From: Geofilum rubicundum JCM 15548
GTDB lineage: Bacteria; Bacteroidota; Bacteroidia; Bacteroidales; Marinilabiliaceae
Length of the DNA stretch: 46,281 nucleotides
Assembly: GCF_000974365.1 (NCBI RefSeq)
Contig: NZ_BAZW01000032.1
Span: 1-46,281 of the forward strand
Reading direction: 5' to 3'
Part shown: positions 19,084-29,954 of the stretch, piece by piece
Numbering within the stretch: position 1 is the stretch's first letter
Layout: the number at the start of each line of letters is the position of its first letter
Made by a program: the position numbers and the translations under genes
The notes under the pieces: model-generated
Database searches by the model: none
What the model was told of the DNA's origin: nothing
The model's input: the letters and a program-made list of their open reading frames with translations, nothing else

Positions 19084-20724
19084 ATGAAGATAAAAAATAA
19101 GATACAGACCGTAGCGCTTGCTGCCATTTTGGCCATGACTGGTTGTAACGAGGAGTTTTTGGAAATGACGCCCAACAGTCAGATGACTGTGAGCAACTTT
19201 TTTCAAAGTAACGCTGAATTACAGGCAGCTACCGCTCCGTTATACAGTAAAGTCTGGTTCGACTTTAATGATAAGTTTTATTATGCACTTGGAGACGGAA
19301 GGGGTAATAACCTCTTTGCGCCCTACTCTGATTATATCTATCCCTTTACCAATTTCACGGAAACAGCGCTGACCGGTCCATTGGTATCTGCCTGGCAGTC
19401 GCTTTACAATGTAGTGGGACAATCGAATAATACCATTAACAACATAAAGGATTATGCCGTCAACGTCACCGAAGAGCAGAAGAATATCGCCATAGCAGAA
19501 GCCCGCTTTATGCGTGGTACTGCCTACTGGTATCTGGCGTCGCTTTGGGGGGATGTTATTCTTCTTGAGAACAACGCTGCCATGGTCAACAATCCTGTTG
19601 TGCCCACCAATCCCCGAAATGATGTTTTTGAATTTGCCATTCGCGACCTGGAATTTGCAGCACTGCATTTGCCCGCCACGGTTGGTCAGGCGGGTCGCCT
19701 GACCAAGTGGAGCGCTTATGGTATGCTCTCAAGGGTGTACCTGTCGTATGCCGGTCTGCATGATATCAGCGACCGAAATGGAGGGGCCAGAAATGTTCAG
19801 TACCTTGAATTGGCGCGCAAAGCTGCAGAAGTGGTGATAGAGGAGAGCGGTCTTGAATTGGCTGAGAGTTATGGTGATTTGTTCACTCTGGGCAACAATA
19901 ATCATCCTGAGATTTTGTTCGGGCTACAATGGGTAGGCGGATCAACAGAATATGGTATCACCAATACCCAGCAGGCCTACTTTGCCTGGGATTCAGAAAT
20001 TACCGGAGACGATGCAGCCTGGGGCTATTATACTTTTGCTTCCTGGGATATGATAAGAGAGTACAATCCTGCGGACACCCTGCGCTTACATGCTACTTTT
20101 GCCACTTATAATGCGGAATATCCTGAACTGACCAAAGCAGCCGGTGGATACCTTTATGAAACAACCGACCGTTGCAACGTTAAAAAGGGCGTTGTTGGTT
20201 CCACGAAGGATACCGATGGCGTGGTGCAAAGAATGAATTCTGGTTTAACCACCAAAATGTTGCGTCTGGCGGAGGTTTATCTGAATTATGCCGAAGCAGC
20301 GCTTGGAAACAATGCCACTATCACGGATGAAAAAGCCCTGACTTATTTTAACCGGGTGCGTGAACGTTCGTTAATGCCAGCCAAAACAGCGCTCACGTAT
20401 GAAGATATCCGTTATGAGCGCCGCATTGAGTTGGCCATGGAAGGTCAATATTGGTATGATTTGGTTCGCCGTTCGTATTACCGTCAACAGGAGGTGCTGA
20501 ATTATGTAAATGATACACAGGACAGAGCCGTCCAGTATGAATACAACGAGGCAACAGAATCTTATGAGGCTCTGGAGGAAAACACGGCCCAACAGGTGGC
20601 TACCGCCACTGCTGCAACCATGTTGCTGCCTTATCCGGAATCTGAACTTGTTCAGAATCCTTTGCTAAGACAGGATCCGGTGCCTTACGTGTTTAATGAG
20701 GATCGCATCAATCTGTTTGAATAA
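19084..20724 (+). CDS. SusD/RagB-family surface lipoprotein 1
   Basis: About 546 residues. It has a lipoprotein signal with Cys21 (LAMTGC), followed by a SusD fold: the N-terminal SusD-like region with FFQSNAELQAATAPLY, the TPR-like helices around EARFMRGTAYWYLASLWGDV, and the C-terminal RagB region including YERRIELAMEGQYWYDLVR. SusD proteins sit on the cell surface and deliver glycans to their SusC. The start at 19084 is preferred over an in-frame ATG at 19072 because it gives a compact n-region. It is translated directly after susC1 and forms its partner lid. Confidence 0.95.
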   Translation: MKIKNKIQTVALAAILAMTGCNEEFLEMTPNSQMTVSNFFQSNAELQAATAPLYSKVWFDFNDKFYYALGDGRGNNLFAPYSDYIYPFTNFTETALTGPLVSAWQSLYNVVGQSNNTINNIKDYAVNVTEEQKNIAIAEARFMRGTAYWYLASLWGDVILLENNAAMVNNPVVPTNPRNDVFEFAIRDLEFAALHLPATVGQAGRLTKWSAYGMLSRVYLSYAGLHDISDRNGGARNVQYLELARKAAEVVIEESGLELAESYGDLFTLGNNNHPEILFGLQWVGGSTEYGITNTQQAYFAWDSEITGDDAAWGYYTFASWDMIREYNPADTLRLHATFATYNAEYPELTKAAGGYLYETTDRCNVKKGVVGSTKDTDGVVQRMNSGLTTKMLRLAEVYLNYAEAALGNNATITDEKALTYFNRVRERSLMPAKTALTYEDIRYERRIELAMEGQYWYDLVRRSYYRQQEVLNYVNDTQDRAVQYEYNEATESYEALEENTAQQVATATAATMLLPYPESELVQNPLLRQDPVPYVFNEDRINLFE

Positions 20725-20836
20725 TCATTGAAAACAATTAAAGTATAGCATATGAAACGAGCCTGAGCGTTATCTCTCACAAAGAAAAGCTTATCCCGGC
20801 GAGTTGCATATGACAAAAACAATAAATCATACACAT

Positions 20837-22231
20837 ATGAAAATTAAACTAAATATATGGTTATTGCTCGGTGTTCTGCTCATGGCAGCAGCCTTCTCCG
20901 GGTGTGACGATGATGATGAGGAGTTGAACAACGACCCGATTGTTGTGAACTCAGTATTCCTCCAGGATGCAGAGTCAACCGTCCCTGATCGTCCGGTCGA
21001 CTTTATTCGTCTGGGCCAGGTATTGCGGCTTGAAGGTTCCGGTTTTACCGGTATACGGCGCGTATTTGTTAACGGATATAACACTTATTTCAATCCGGTG
21101 TATGTCACCGATAACTCCATGCTTTTGCAGGTGAGCAGAGATACCCCTACTTCTGAAGCTGAAGAGGATGTGCGCAATACCATTCGCTTGGTAAAAACGG
21201 GAACGGAGAAGGTTATTCCTCTGGAGATCAGAGCAGCTGCGCCATCTGTATCCAGAATATCCCATACCATGCCTTTGCCTGGTGAGTCGATTACCATTTA
21301 TGGTTCGGGTTTGGTGGAAATTGAAAAAGTGGTTTTCCCCGGTGATGTTGAAGTGACCGAAGGTATTGAATCGGATGAGGATGGCAAATTTGTCACCGTA
21401 ACAGTGCCCGATGGCGTGTCAGATGAGGGCGGTTCTCTTTTTGTTTTGGGTGCCAATGGAGGTGCTTATTCACCGGCCTATTTTAATTTCAAAGGTGGTG
21501 TTATTCTTGATTTTGATGGTCGGGGACAGCAAGGCTTCTGGAGTTGGAGTGAAACAGGGACCATGATCAACGCTGAAGATCTGGAGTCGGAAGTGATAGG
21601 AACCGGAAATGTTTCGCAAGGTAATTATGTGGCCCATAGGCCTGCCCGACTGGAATCCTTTAATCCTGCGGCCAATCGCCGCTCTGAAGTGTGGACCGCC
21701 GGTAATGATGTGGACGACTGGCGCGGTCAGTTAACCCCGTACATCCCGGCCACAACACCTGTCAATCAGGTGGCTTTTCAGTTCGATGTGTATGTGCCCG
21801 AACCATGGGGCGGTACCGGTTTTCTGAAAATTCTGTTGATGAATAACTACAACGGTGGCGAGTGGACTGGTTTTGTTTATAATTACCTGCCCTGGATCGT
21901 CAATAAAGAAGTAGTGCCTTTTGAAACGACGGGGTGGACCACTGTAACGGTTCCTTTCAGTCAGTTCTATGGATTTTCGAGCACGGAAACGGACTTCACC
22001 TTTGAAGATGTTTTGGCCGCCCGCGAAGCAGCTACTTACAAAAACTTCGGATTCTTTTTTGAAAACTCGGATGTGACCCTTTCTAACGTAAGCGGCAACG
22101 CTGCCGATAGCGAGGTAGTGATTGAATCAGCTGTTTTTGACAAGAATGTTTATACCGATAACTGGCGCATTGTTTCTTTGGAAAGGCCTGTTTATTCAGA
22201 TTTTCCTGAAGAGGAAGCAGCAGCTGAATAA
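20837..22231 (+). CDS. Surface glycan-binding lipoprotein with IPT/TIG domains and xylan-binding C-terminus
   Basis: About 464 residues. It has a lipoprotein signal with Cys23 followed by a run of acidic residues (CDDDDEE), a surface-export type signal in Bacteroidota. Two immunoglobulin-like IPT/TIG domains (about 32-120 and 125-215; GQVLRLEGSGFTGI and GESITIYGSGL) lead to an aromatic-rich beta-sandwich (about 215-450; GFWSWSE, YVPEPWGG). This matches SGBP-B proteins of xylan loci, whose C-terminal domain binds xylan. An upstream in-frame ATG at 20804 is less likely than 20837. It lies between susD1 and the GH10 gene, as in the Bacteroides ovatus xylan locus. It has no catalytic role. Confidence 0.88.
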   Translation: MKIKLNIWLLLGVLLMAAAFSGCDDDDEELNNDPIVVNSVFLQDAESTVPDRPVDFIRLGQVLRLEGSGFTGIRRVFVNGYNTYFNPVYVTDNSMLLQVSRDTPTSEAEEDVRNTIRLVKTGTEKVIPLEIRAAAPSVSRISHTMPLPGESITIYGSGLVEIEKVVFPGDVEVTEGIESDEDGKFVTVTVPDGVSDEGGSLFVLGANGGAYSPAYFNFKGGVILDFDGRGQQGFWSWSETGTMINAEDLESEVIGTGNVSQGNYVAHRPARLESFNPAANRRSEVWTAGNDVDDWRGQLTPYIPATTPVNQVAFQFDVYVPEPWGGTGFLKILLMNNYNGGEWTGFVYNYLPWIVNKEVVPFETTGWTTVTVPFSQFYGFSSTETDFTFEDVLAAREAATYKNFGFFFENSDVTLSNVSGNAADSEVVIESAVFDKNVYTDNWRIVSLERPVYSDFPEEEAAAE

Positions 22232-22244
22232 CGACTATGAACAA

Positions 22245-22267
22245 GTATAAGGCCGCGGCCCTTATAC
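22245..22267 (+). repeat. Strong intercistronic hairpin between SGBP and GH10 genes
   Basis: GTATAAGG (22245-22252) pairs perfectly with CCTTATAC (22260-22267) around a GC-rich seven-base loop. It starts 14 bases after the SGBP stop and has no T-tract after it, so it is more likely an mRNA processing or stability element than a full terminator. This is inference. Confidence 0.6.
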
Positions 22268-22370
22268 CCGTTCTTGAGACTTAATCAAAGCGTGTTAAAT
22301 AAGCAGTTGTTATACATACGTGTAGTTGGACAATTAATTTAATAAGATACAAGATGAACTATAGAAATAT

Positions 22371-24545
22371 ATGCCTGTTGTGGCACTGGCGGCATTGATG
22401 TCCACAGGCTGCGACGACAGCAAGATGGAGTGGGAGGAGATGGATCCCAGTCAACAAATTGAAGTAGCTGAAATTCCCTTGCTTTTATCCGAGAAAATTT
22501 CGCGCTACGAAGCGCTTAAATCTTATACCGACCTCAATTTGGGCGTTGGCATAGGTTTAGATCTGTACATGAACAGAGAGGGATACGACAGCATCGTCCA
22601 CGAAAATTTTGATGAGGTGGTGATTGGTTATGCCATGAAGCATGCAGCCATGGTCAGTGGCAGTGGCGTGATTGACTTCTCCGATGTGGATGCCTTTATT
22701 CAGAAGGCCAAAGACAATGGGTTGACGACTTACGGTCATACCCTGGTTTGGCACCAAAATCAAAATGCCAGCTATTTGAACAGTCTTATAGCTCCGGAAA
22801 TCATTCCCGGCCCCGCTGGTAGCAGCGTTTTGGATGTAACTGGTCTGGAAGACGGAACCTTTAGTGGTGGTTGGGCCCGCCAAAACCCCGGCGACGGCAT
22901 CGAACTGGCCGAAGGTGAAGGTTTGGGAGAAGGTGCAGATGCCATACGTTTGGTTTCCAGTGCCAGTTCATCGGCTGCTTACAACCTGCAACTCATTACG
23001 CCTGAAATTCCTGCCATTGAGGGACACACTTACGAGGTCTCTTTTTATATTCGCTCTGACCAACCCGGGCAGGGACGAATTTCATTCGGCGGGCTGGCCA
23101 ACAACTATCCCTGGAAGGACTGGATGGCCACAGGAAGTGCTACGGAGGCGTTTACCACGACTTCCACCTGGCAACAGGTGAAGTTTACGGTCGATGATTT
23201 TACCGGTACATCCTTTACTATGGCCTTTGACCTGGGGTACCTGCCGGGCGTTACTTATTATTTAGACATCAACAACCTGGTAGTTATTGACCTGGATGCT
23301 GAGCCAACAGTGATCAACATGTTGGCCAATGGCGATTTTGAAGCAGGTATTGAGGGATGGTCCAAGTGGAATGGACCGGACAACGCATTAACGCATGCTA
23401 CAGGCGAGGCTGCTTTTCAGGGCGAAGGTGCCATGCGTGTGGAGCATGATATCAGCGATCCGGGAAGCCAGTGGAAAGTTCAAATTCACTCCGACTTTAC
23501 TTCAGTTCTACCGGAAGGGGACTATAACCTGTCGTTCTATGTTCGTTCAGAAGCTGCCGGAAGTATTCGTTGTTCTACCACCGGTACTGCCAGATATCAG
23601 GGTGATCAAAGCACTTCGGGTACCTGGAAATTGATTGAATGGACGTTTACCTCAGATGGGGCCATTGAAGGCTTGAACTTTGATTTGGGTGCCGTTGCCG
23701 GTGTTTACTATATCGACAATGTGGTGGTTAGTGCTGTGGAAGCCGCTGGTGCGCCAAAGTTGAAAGCTACAACTGTAACCATTGTAGAGAAAACCGATGA
23801 AGAAAAGACTCAGATAATAGGGGATGCCATGGAAAGTTGGATCGGTGCCATGATGACGCATTATAAAGATGATGTTAAGGCCTGGGACGTAGTGAATGAA
23901 CCTATGAATGAAAATGGCACGCGTCGGGATGGCTCAGTAACCAATCCGGATGTAACCGATGAATTCTTTTGGGTGAAGTATCTGGGTGATGATTTTGCTG
24001 TAAAGGCCTTTAATCTGGCTCGTCAGTATGGCAATGCGGACGATATCCTCTTCATCAACGACTATAATCTGGAACACAGTCTGGCCAAATGCGACGGACT
24101 CATCGAGTATGTCAGTTATATTGAAAGTCAAGGAGCCACTGTGGACGGCATTGGAACCCAAATGCACATTGGTATTGACACCAATAAGGACAACATTGTG
24201 GCCATGTTTGAAAAACTGGCAGCCTCCGGTAAAATGATTAAGGTAACAGAACTGGATGTCCGGGTCAATACAGATGCGCCTTCAGAGGAGCAGTTCATGG
24301 CCCAGGCTGAAATGTACCGCTTTGTGGCCGAAAAGTACCTGGAAATTATTCCCGCTGCCCAGCAGTATGGCATTACCATTTGGGGGGTGAGCGATCATGA
24401 AGAGGAACATATTTATTGGATTCCGGATGATGCACCTAACTTGTGGGATGCCGATTACCAGCGCAAAGTAGCCTACAAAGGCTTTGCGGATGGTCTGGCA
24501 GGACGTGATGTGAGTGAAGATTTCACGGGAGAACTCCAATACTAA
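22371..24545 (+). CDS. GH10 endo-1,4-beta-xylanase with tandem CBM4/9-like insertion (lipoprotein, signal peptide frameshifted)
   Basis: About 724 residues. The GH10 barrel is split. The N-terminal part holds YGHTLVWHQN; two inserted carbohydrate-binding modules of the CBM4_9 type lie at about 150-305 and 310-458; the barrel then resumes with acid/base Glu510 (WDVVNEP) and nucleophile Glu627 (VTELDV). This architecture is established for Bacteroidota xylanases that cut xylan at the cell surface. A lipobox (LMSTGC) is present, but the open frame begins at an ATG with no basic n-region. Restoring one base near 22370 would join an upstream ATG at 22354 and give a normal start (MNYRNI before MPVVALAALMSTGC), so the true gene is probably 22354-24545. 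A strong terminator follows. Confidence 0.95.
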   Translation: MPVVALAALMSTGCDDSKMEWEEMDPSQQIEVAEIPLLLSEKISRYEALKSYTDLNLGVGIGLDLYMNREGYDSIVHENFDEVVIGYAMKHAAMVSGSGVIDFSDVDAFIQKAKDNGLTTYGHTLVWHQNQNASYLNSLIAPEIIPGPAGSSVLDVTGLEDGTFSGGWARQNPGDGIELAEGEGLGEGADAIRLVSSASSSAAYNLQLITPEIPAIEGHTYEVSFYIRSDQPGQGRISFGGLANNYPWKDWMATGSATEAFTTTSTWQQVKFTVDDFTGTSFTMAFDLGYLPGVTYYLDINNLVVIDLDAEPTVINMLANGDFEAGIEGWSKWNGPDNALTHATGEAAFQGEGAMRVEHDISDPGSQWKVQIHSDFTSVLPEGDYNLSFYVRSEAAGSIRCSTTGTARYQGDQSTSGTWKLIEWTFTSDGAIEGLNFDLGAVAGVYYIDNVVVSAVEAAGAPKLKATTVTIVEKTDEEKTQIIGDAMESWIGAMMTHYKDDVKAWDVVNEPMNENGTRRDGSVTNPDVTDEFFWVKYLGDDFAVKAFNLARQYGNADDILFINDYNLEHSLAKCDGLIEYVSYIESQGATVDGIGTQMHIGIDTNKDNIVAMFEKLAASGKMIKVTELDVRVNTDAPSEEQFMAQAEMYRFVAEKYLEIIPAAQQYGITIWGVSDHEEEHIYWIPDDAPNLWDADYQRKVAYKGFADGLAGRDVSEDFTGELQY

Positions 24546-24571
24546 TTTGGTTTTTTTCATAAAAAGTGATC

Positions 24572-24600
24572 AAAGGGTGCCCCGTAGGGCACCCTTTTTT
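24572..24600 (+). terminator. Rho-independent terminator after the GH10 gene
   Basis: AAAGGGTGCCC (24572-24582) and GGGCACCCTTT (24587-24597) form an 11-base-pair stem with the tetraloop CGTA, followed by a T-tract. It lies 27 bases after the GH10 stop and separates the susC1-GH10 transcript from the susC2 transcript. Confidence 0.92.
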
Positions 24601-24851
24601 AATAAAATTAACTTTTGTAACAAGAATTTGCAATTGGTGTAAAAACATACTCCTTTAGCGCAGTTTTGTACACCATTCATTATAATAATCCTCTTTTTGT
24701 GTAGTTTTTTACCCCTCAAAAACAATTCTTAAGTCTAACTTCACATTGTGATAGCCAGTTTATTAGGGCTTTGAAGAGTCATGTTTGGGAATTAATAGTT
24801 TCGAAACACTTTTTTACAATTCAATTCACTTTTACCAAAATTTTTTAATCT
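24601..24851 (+). promoter_or_regulatory. Promoter/operator region upstream of susC2
   Basis: After the terminator, this AT-rich region must carry the susC2 promoter. An inverted repeat is visible: GGTGTAAAAAC (24636-24646) against GTTTTGTACACC (24663-24674), with one bulged base and a 16-base spacer. It is a candidate regulator-binding site, or less likely an RNA hairpin. The last 25 bases contain a CTTTTACCAAAATTTTTT-like motif shared with the susC1 leader. No clear TAnnTTTG box was found. Confidence 0.45.
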
Positions 24852-27800
24852 ATGAAAAAAATTGATGTCTTTAAAAAGGAGGTAATATTTACGTTATTCC
24901 TCTTTTTGTGCGTGCATTTTGTGGCACTGGCACAAAATGTCTCTGTTTCGGGACAGGTCCTTGACAGCTATGGGGCCTCCTTGCCAGGGGTTAATATCGT
25001 GGTAGTGGGTACCACCACCGGTACCATTACCGATATTGATGGTAACTACGTGATTGAAGTACCTGCTGATGCCGTACTTCGATTTAACTTTGTGGGCTTT
25101 CAGATGCAGGACATACCGATACAGGGGCGAAGCATAATTAACGTGACAATGGAAGAAGATCTGATGCGATTGGATGAGGTCGTTGTAGTTGGATACGGAA
25201 CCCAGCGCAGAGAAGCTATAACCGGTTCTGTGGCCTCGGTGCGTGGTGATGAGCTGCGGGAAGTTGCCTCTGCCAACGTAACCCAGGCTTTGCAAGGGCG
25301 TGTGTCTGGTGTCGAAATGTCTCAGGTTTCTTCCAAACCCGGCGCTGAAATGCAGATCAGAGTTCGGGGTACGCGTTCGTTGAATGCAAGTAACGATCCC
25401 TTGATTGTATTGGATGGGATTCCCTTTGCCGGTAAAATTGGAGATATTAGTCCCAGTGATATCAGGAGTCTCGACATTTTAAAGGATGCTTCTGCTACAG
25501 CAATTTATGGTTCTCGTGGTGCCAATGGGGTCATTTTAATTACCACCAACAAAGGACGGAAGGGCCAAGAAGCTCGTGTTTCATACAATGGTTATACAGG
25601 CGTTAAAACCCTGTTTTCAGAATATCCCATGATGAACGCAGCTGAGTTCTCAGAATTGCGAGAAGCAGCCGGTTTATTCTCCAACAGTCTGGAAGAATTG
25701 AGCACCAACGATACAAATTGGCAAGATTTGATGTACAAAAACAGCATGGTGGCCAGTCACGACCTTAGTGTATCAGGAGGAACTGAAAATGCCAACTACA
25801 ACTTTGGAATTGGTTACTACCTCGATGAGTCACTTTTGCCAGGGCAAAATTACGATCGTTATTCCATGCGCGCCGCCATTGATCAAAAAGTAGGAGAGTA
25901 TTTGAATTTCGGCTTTACTTCTAACAGTAGTTTTGCCACTACCAATGGTGCCAACCTTGGACTCTACAGCACCCTTAGTGCTTCCCCGTTGGCAAGCCCC
26001 TATGACGAGGACGGTAATTTGAAGCGCATCATTCGGATGCCTCAGGATGACCAATGGGTTTATACACGTGAGACCATTGAAAATCTGGGTGATGGATGGG
26101 TTAATCAGACCCGTGCATTTGGTACCTATAACTCTTTTTACGGAGAAGTTGAAGTGCCATGGATAGATGGCCTCAAGTACCGCGTAAACCTTGGTTTGAA
26201 CTACCGTCAGGAGAATTTTGGCCAATACACTGGAGAAGGCGTCTTTAATGTAACTGCCGACAATCCTTCAACTGCAGCTATTGAAAATGCTCACACGATC
26301 AATTGGGTGGTTGAAAATTTGATTACCTACGACAGGAGCTTCGGTAAGCATAATTTGAACTTGGTGGCACTGTATTCTGCAGAGGAAACCCAGTATAATA
26401 AATCAAGGCTTTCTGCCCGGGACATTCCCTCCGACCACTTTCAGTTCTACAATTTGGGACAAGCCAATGGTGAATTGACAGTTAATCCCGGTGATCAGGA
26501 GTACTATGTCAGCGGACTATCTTCTTACATGGGTCGTGCGATGTATGCCTACGACAATAAGTATATGCTTTCCGTGGCTTTGCGTTCTGATGGTTCTTCA
26601 CGTCTGGCCCCTGGGCATGAATGGCATACTTATCCTGCTATTTCAGCGGGTTGGAATATCAAGAGTGAACCTTTTATGGACAACGTTGTGTGGTTGAGTC
26701 AATTAAAGCTACGTGTAGGTTATGGACAGACCTCTAATCAATCTATTGACCCTTATTCAACTTTAGGCAGGCTGTCTATTCGTCCATACAATTTTGGAAG
26801 CGATTTTGCTTCAGGGTTCTATGTGTCTGAGTTGCCAAATGCCCAGTTGGTTGGGAATTTACTGAAACCATGAACTATGGTATTGATTTTTCAGTTTTGA
26901 ACCATCGTTTAAACGGAACTTTTGAATACTATGAGCAGAATACCAAAGATTTGTTGTTCAGAGTAAGTCTTCCTTCGACCTCTGGTGTGGGAAGTTATAT
27001 GGCCAATATAGGTGAATCTCAAAACAAGGGATTTGAATTAACCCTAAACGGCACAATCATCGACAACCGTAATGGTTTTAGCTGGGACGCCGGTTTTAAC
27101 CTTTATGCCAACCGCAATGAATTGACCCAACTAGCTTCTGGTCAGGATCGTGATGAAAGCAACTGGTGGTTTGTTGGCCATCCTATCGATGTGATTTTTG
27201 ATTATGAGAAGGTGGGGCTGTGGCAGGAAGGTGACCCTCATCTGGATGTTCTTGAAGGAGGAGGTGGCAATGTAGGTATGATTAAAGTCAAGTATACTGG
27301 CGAATACGATTCTGCCGGAGTCCCTGTTCGTGCTATTGGTCCCGACGACCGTCAGATTTTAAGTCTTGAGCCTAAGTTTCAAGGTGGTTTCAATACTCGT
27401 TTAGCTTATAATAATTGGGATTTGACCATGGTGGGCGTCTTCAAAAAGGATGGCATTTTAATCAGTACCCTTCACTCCTCATCTGGTTACCTAAACATGT
27501 TGAGCGGAAGAAGAAACAATGTGAAGGTGGATTATTGGACGCCTGAGAATACTGGCGCCTCTTATCCAAAACCTGGTGGCTCAACGAGCGCTGACAACCC
27601 AAAATACGGTACAACCCTGGGATATTTTGATGCAACTTATTTGAAGGTCAGGACCATTAGCCTTGGTTATAACTTTAATAATAATGCTTTCCTTAATAAC
27701 GTGGGCGTAGAACGCATGAGGGTTTATGCGACGGTTCAGAATCCATTTGTTATGTTTTCACCTTTCAACGACGAAACTGGTCTGGATCCTGAGTCTAACT

Positions 27801-27916
27801 CTTACGGGGATGAAAATGCTGCGGTTACCACCCAGTATAGAGAGCGTTTGCTAACAGTGGGTACCAACTCACCGGCCACTCGTAATTTCATATTCGGTTT
27901 AAACTTGACCTTCTAA
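24852..27916 (+). CDS. SusC/RagA-type TonB-linked outer-membrane transporter 2 (frameshifted near 26850)
   Basis: Once one base is restored, about 1021 residues. The signal peptide ends near VALAQ. A carboxypeptidase-like domain (VSGQVLDSYGASLPGVNI) is followed by a plug (DEVVVVGYGTQRREAITGS, LKDASATAIYGSRGANGVILITT) and a barrel ending in FGLNLTF. The first frame runs to a stop at 26873; the barrel continues in another frame (MNYGIDFSVLNHRLNG) from about 26850. The sequence between reads naturally as WEFTETMNYG if one base is missing near 26845-26860. Sequence otherwise shows no decay. It differs clearly from SusC1, so it is not a recent duplicate. It probably takes a different size or decoration of xylo-oligosaccharide; this is inference. 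Confidence 0.93.
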
Positions 27917-27945
27917 ATTTGCAATTTCACAAAAAATATATTTTC

Positions 27946-29915
27946 ATGAAAAGAAAGCATTTTAAATCATATATAGGGATTGCGCTGATCGCATTTTCCT
28001 TTATGGCTTGCTCCGATGTTTTGGAGGAGCAGCCCCGAAGCATTTACGAACCCGGCTTTTTTCAAACTGAAAAGGGTGTGAATGGGGGTTTGACTTCGCT
28101 GTATGCCCATATGCGGTATATTTACGGCCAGGGATATTACTTTAATACTGGTCTTACCGGTACAGATGAATATACTTATGCCCAAAGTGCTGATGGCAAC
28201 TTTAGAGACATGGACTTGTCGGGCGTGGGAAGTATTACTCCTTCCAGCAGTCGTTCGGATGTGTTATGGGGAGCTGCTTTCCCCAATATAAACACAGCCA
28301 GTGGTATCATCGAGAATGCTGAGGCTGTTGGCACCATCTCTGACGCATTGATTGCCGAAGCACGTTTCTTTCGCGCATTTGACTATTTCTTATTGGTACA
28401 AACCTTTGGAGGCGTTCCTTTAGATCTGGGAGCCGGGGTCTTGAAATTTAATACCAATCCGGTGCGTGTCTCTGTCCGTAACACCGTTCCTGAAGTATAT
28501 ACGCAAGCCATCTTCCCTGATTTGTTAAAGGCCATTGAAGATTTGCCTGAGAATCCCCGGGTCACCGGTGGGGTTACCAAAAATGTGGCCCGCTTGTTCC
28601 TGGCAAAGGCTTATTTGACCTATGCCTGGTGGTTGGAGAATCCCAACAGCATTCCGACTTATCCGGAAGCTGCCCGTCAGGATCCCGAAGGAACAGTTCA
28701 GATTGGTATTTCCAGGAGGCTTATGATATAGCTTTGGATGGAATTAACAATCCAGGCCCCTATGCTTTACAAGAGACTTTTTATGATCTGCATTTGGGTG
28801 CCAATGATCGCAACAGCGAGATGATGCTGTATGCCGATCACACTGAGGAAAGTGAGTATTACAATGCCGCTAGTTTTAGTTGGAGTAACGGCGCCGCACC
28901 TGAGAATTTTGCTGCTTGGTTTGTAACCTGGAACTACACAACCATCCGAAGTGCTAAAGATGCAGCATGGACCGATGAGGTGAGCTCTGTTCAGCGTGAG
29001 GCTGCCCAGGCCTATGGTCGTCCATGGACCCGTATGGCGCCTACCATTGGTGCTATCACCAATACTTTTGCCGACAAAACACTCGACTCACGGTACGACG
29101 CCACTTTTGTGACTACTTTCCGTGGAAACTGGAAAAAAGGGGGTGTCACTGAAGAGGTTTTGTACAATGCAAACGGACTTCCTGTATCTAACGGAGATGC
29201 CATTTTGACTTTCCTGGATGAGGATAATGCCAATGTTGTTTATCCTACTCAAACTAGTAGCAAGGAATTAGCTGGATTTGATTACAGCAATGTAGGGGGT
29301 GGAACTTTGTCCGGACGCTCAGATTTTGTTATTGAGCCAAGTGCCATTAGTCGTTTGAGATATCCTACCGTTTGGAAATTGGGGACCTATCGTACCGATA
29401 GTGGCGACGGATTGGGACAGCCCAACGGGGCATTAACCCGTCCATTTTACATTGCCAAATTCTCCGAATTCTACTTTATCGCTGCTGAGGCTGCTGTTAA
29501 AGGTGCATCGGTGCAGGCTGGCAGTTCGGCCCGTGAACTGATTAATGTGATTCGCGCCCGTGCCGGAAAATGGAATTGGGACAACAATGGCAATGTTGCC
29601 AGGGAGGAAGACAATAGTGCAGCTATGATGGCCGCCACTCCAGTGGAGATTACCATTGACTATGTTCTTGCGGAGCGTTCGCGTGAGTATTTTGCTGAAG
29701 GCTACCGTTGGTTTGACCTGGTTCGCACTCAGAAGTGGGAAGAATTGGCAGGAAGCTACCAAATTGCTGGTCGCGAACGTTTGGATAGACAAGCACAGAC
29801 CATTAACCGAACCATTGAAAAGTACCATTATCTGCGCCCAATACCATCGGGACAGATCGACGGACTAGAAATGACGGAGGCTGAAAAAGCGGAATACCAA
29901 AATCCTGGATATTAA
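27946..29915 (+). CDS. SusD/RagB-family surface lipoprotein 2 (frameshifted near 28695)
   Basis: About 656 residues after restoring one base. It has a lipoprotein signal with Cys22 (FSFMACSDV), followed by SusD N-terminal features (PGFFQTEKGVNGGLTSLYAHMRYIYG, IAEARFFRAFDYFLLVQTFGGVPL) and C-terminal RagB features (YVLAERSREYFAEGYRWFDLVRTQKWEEL). The first frame ends at 28731, while the rest continues in another frame as SDWYFQEAYDIALDG from about 28698. The start at 27946 is chosen over an upstream TTG, giving a normal signal peptide. It is the partner of the SusC immediately upstream. It is longer than SusD1, mainly through insertions in the C-terminal half. Confidence 0.93.
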
Positions 29916-29954
29916 ATGGGTGAAGGTTTGACAATAGGTAGATAATTTTTTAAG

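Noticed and set aside
26840-26875. Programmed ribosomal frameshifting in susC2 and the other split genes
   Set aside because: No slippery heptamer with a downstream pseudoknot is visible at the sites, and seven unrelated genes are affected in the same way.
26870-27916. A separate short barrel gene after a truncated susC2
   Set aside because: The two pieces overlap by four bases and join into one normal-length SusC when one base is added, so a second gene is not supported.
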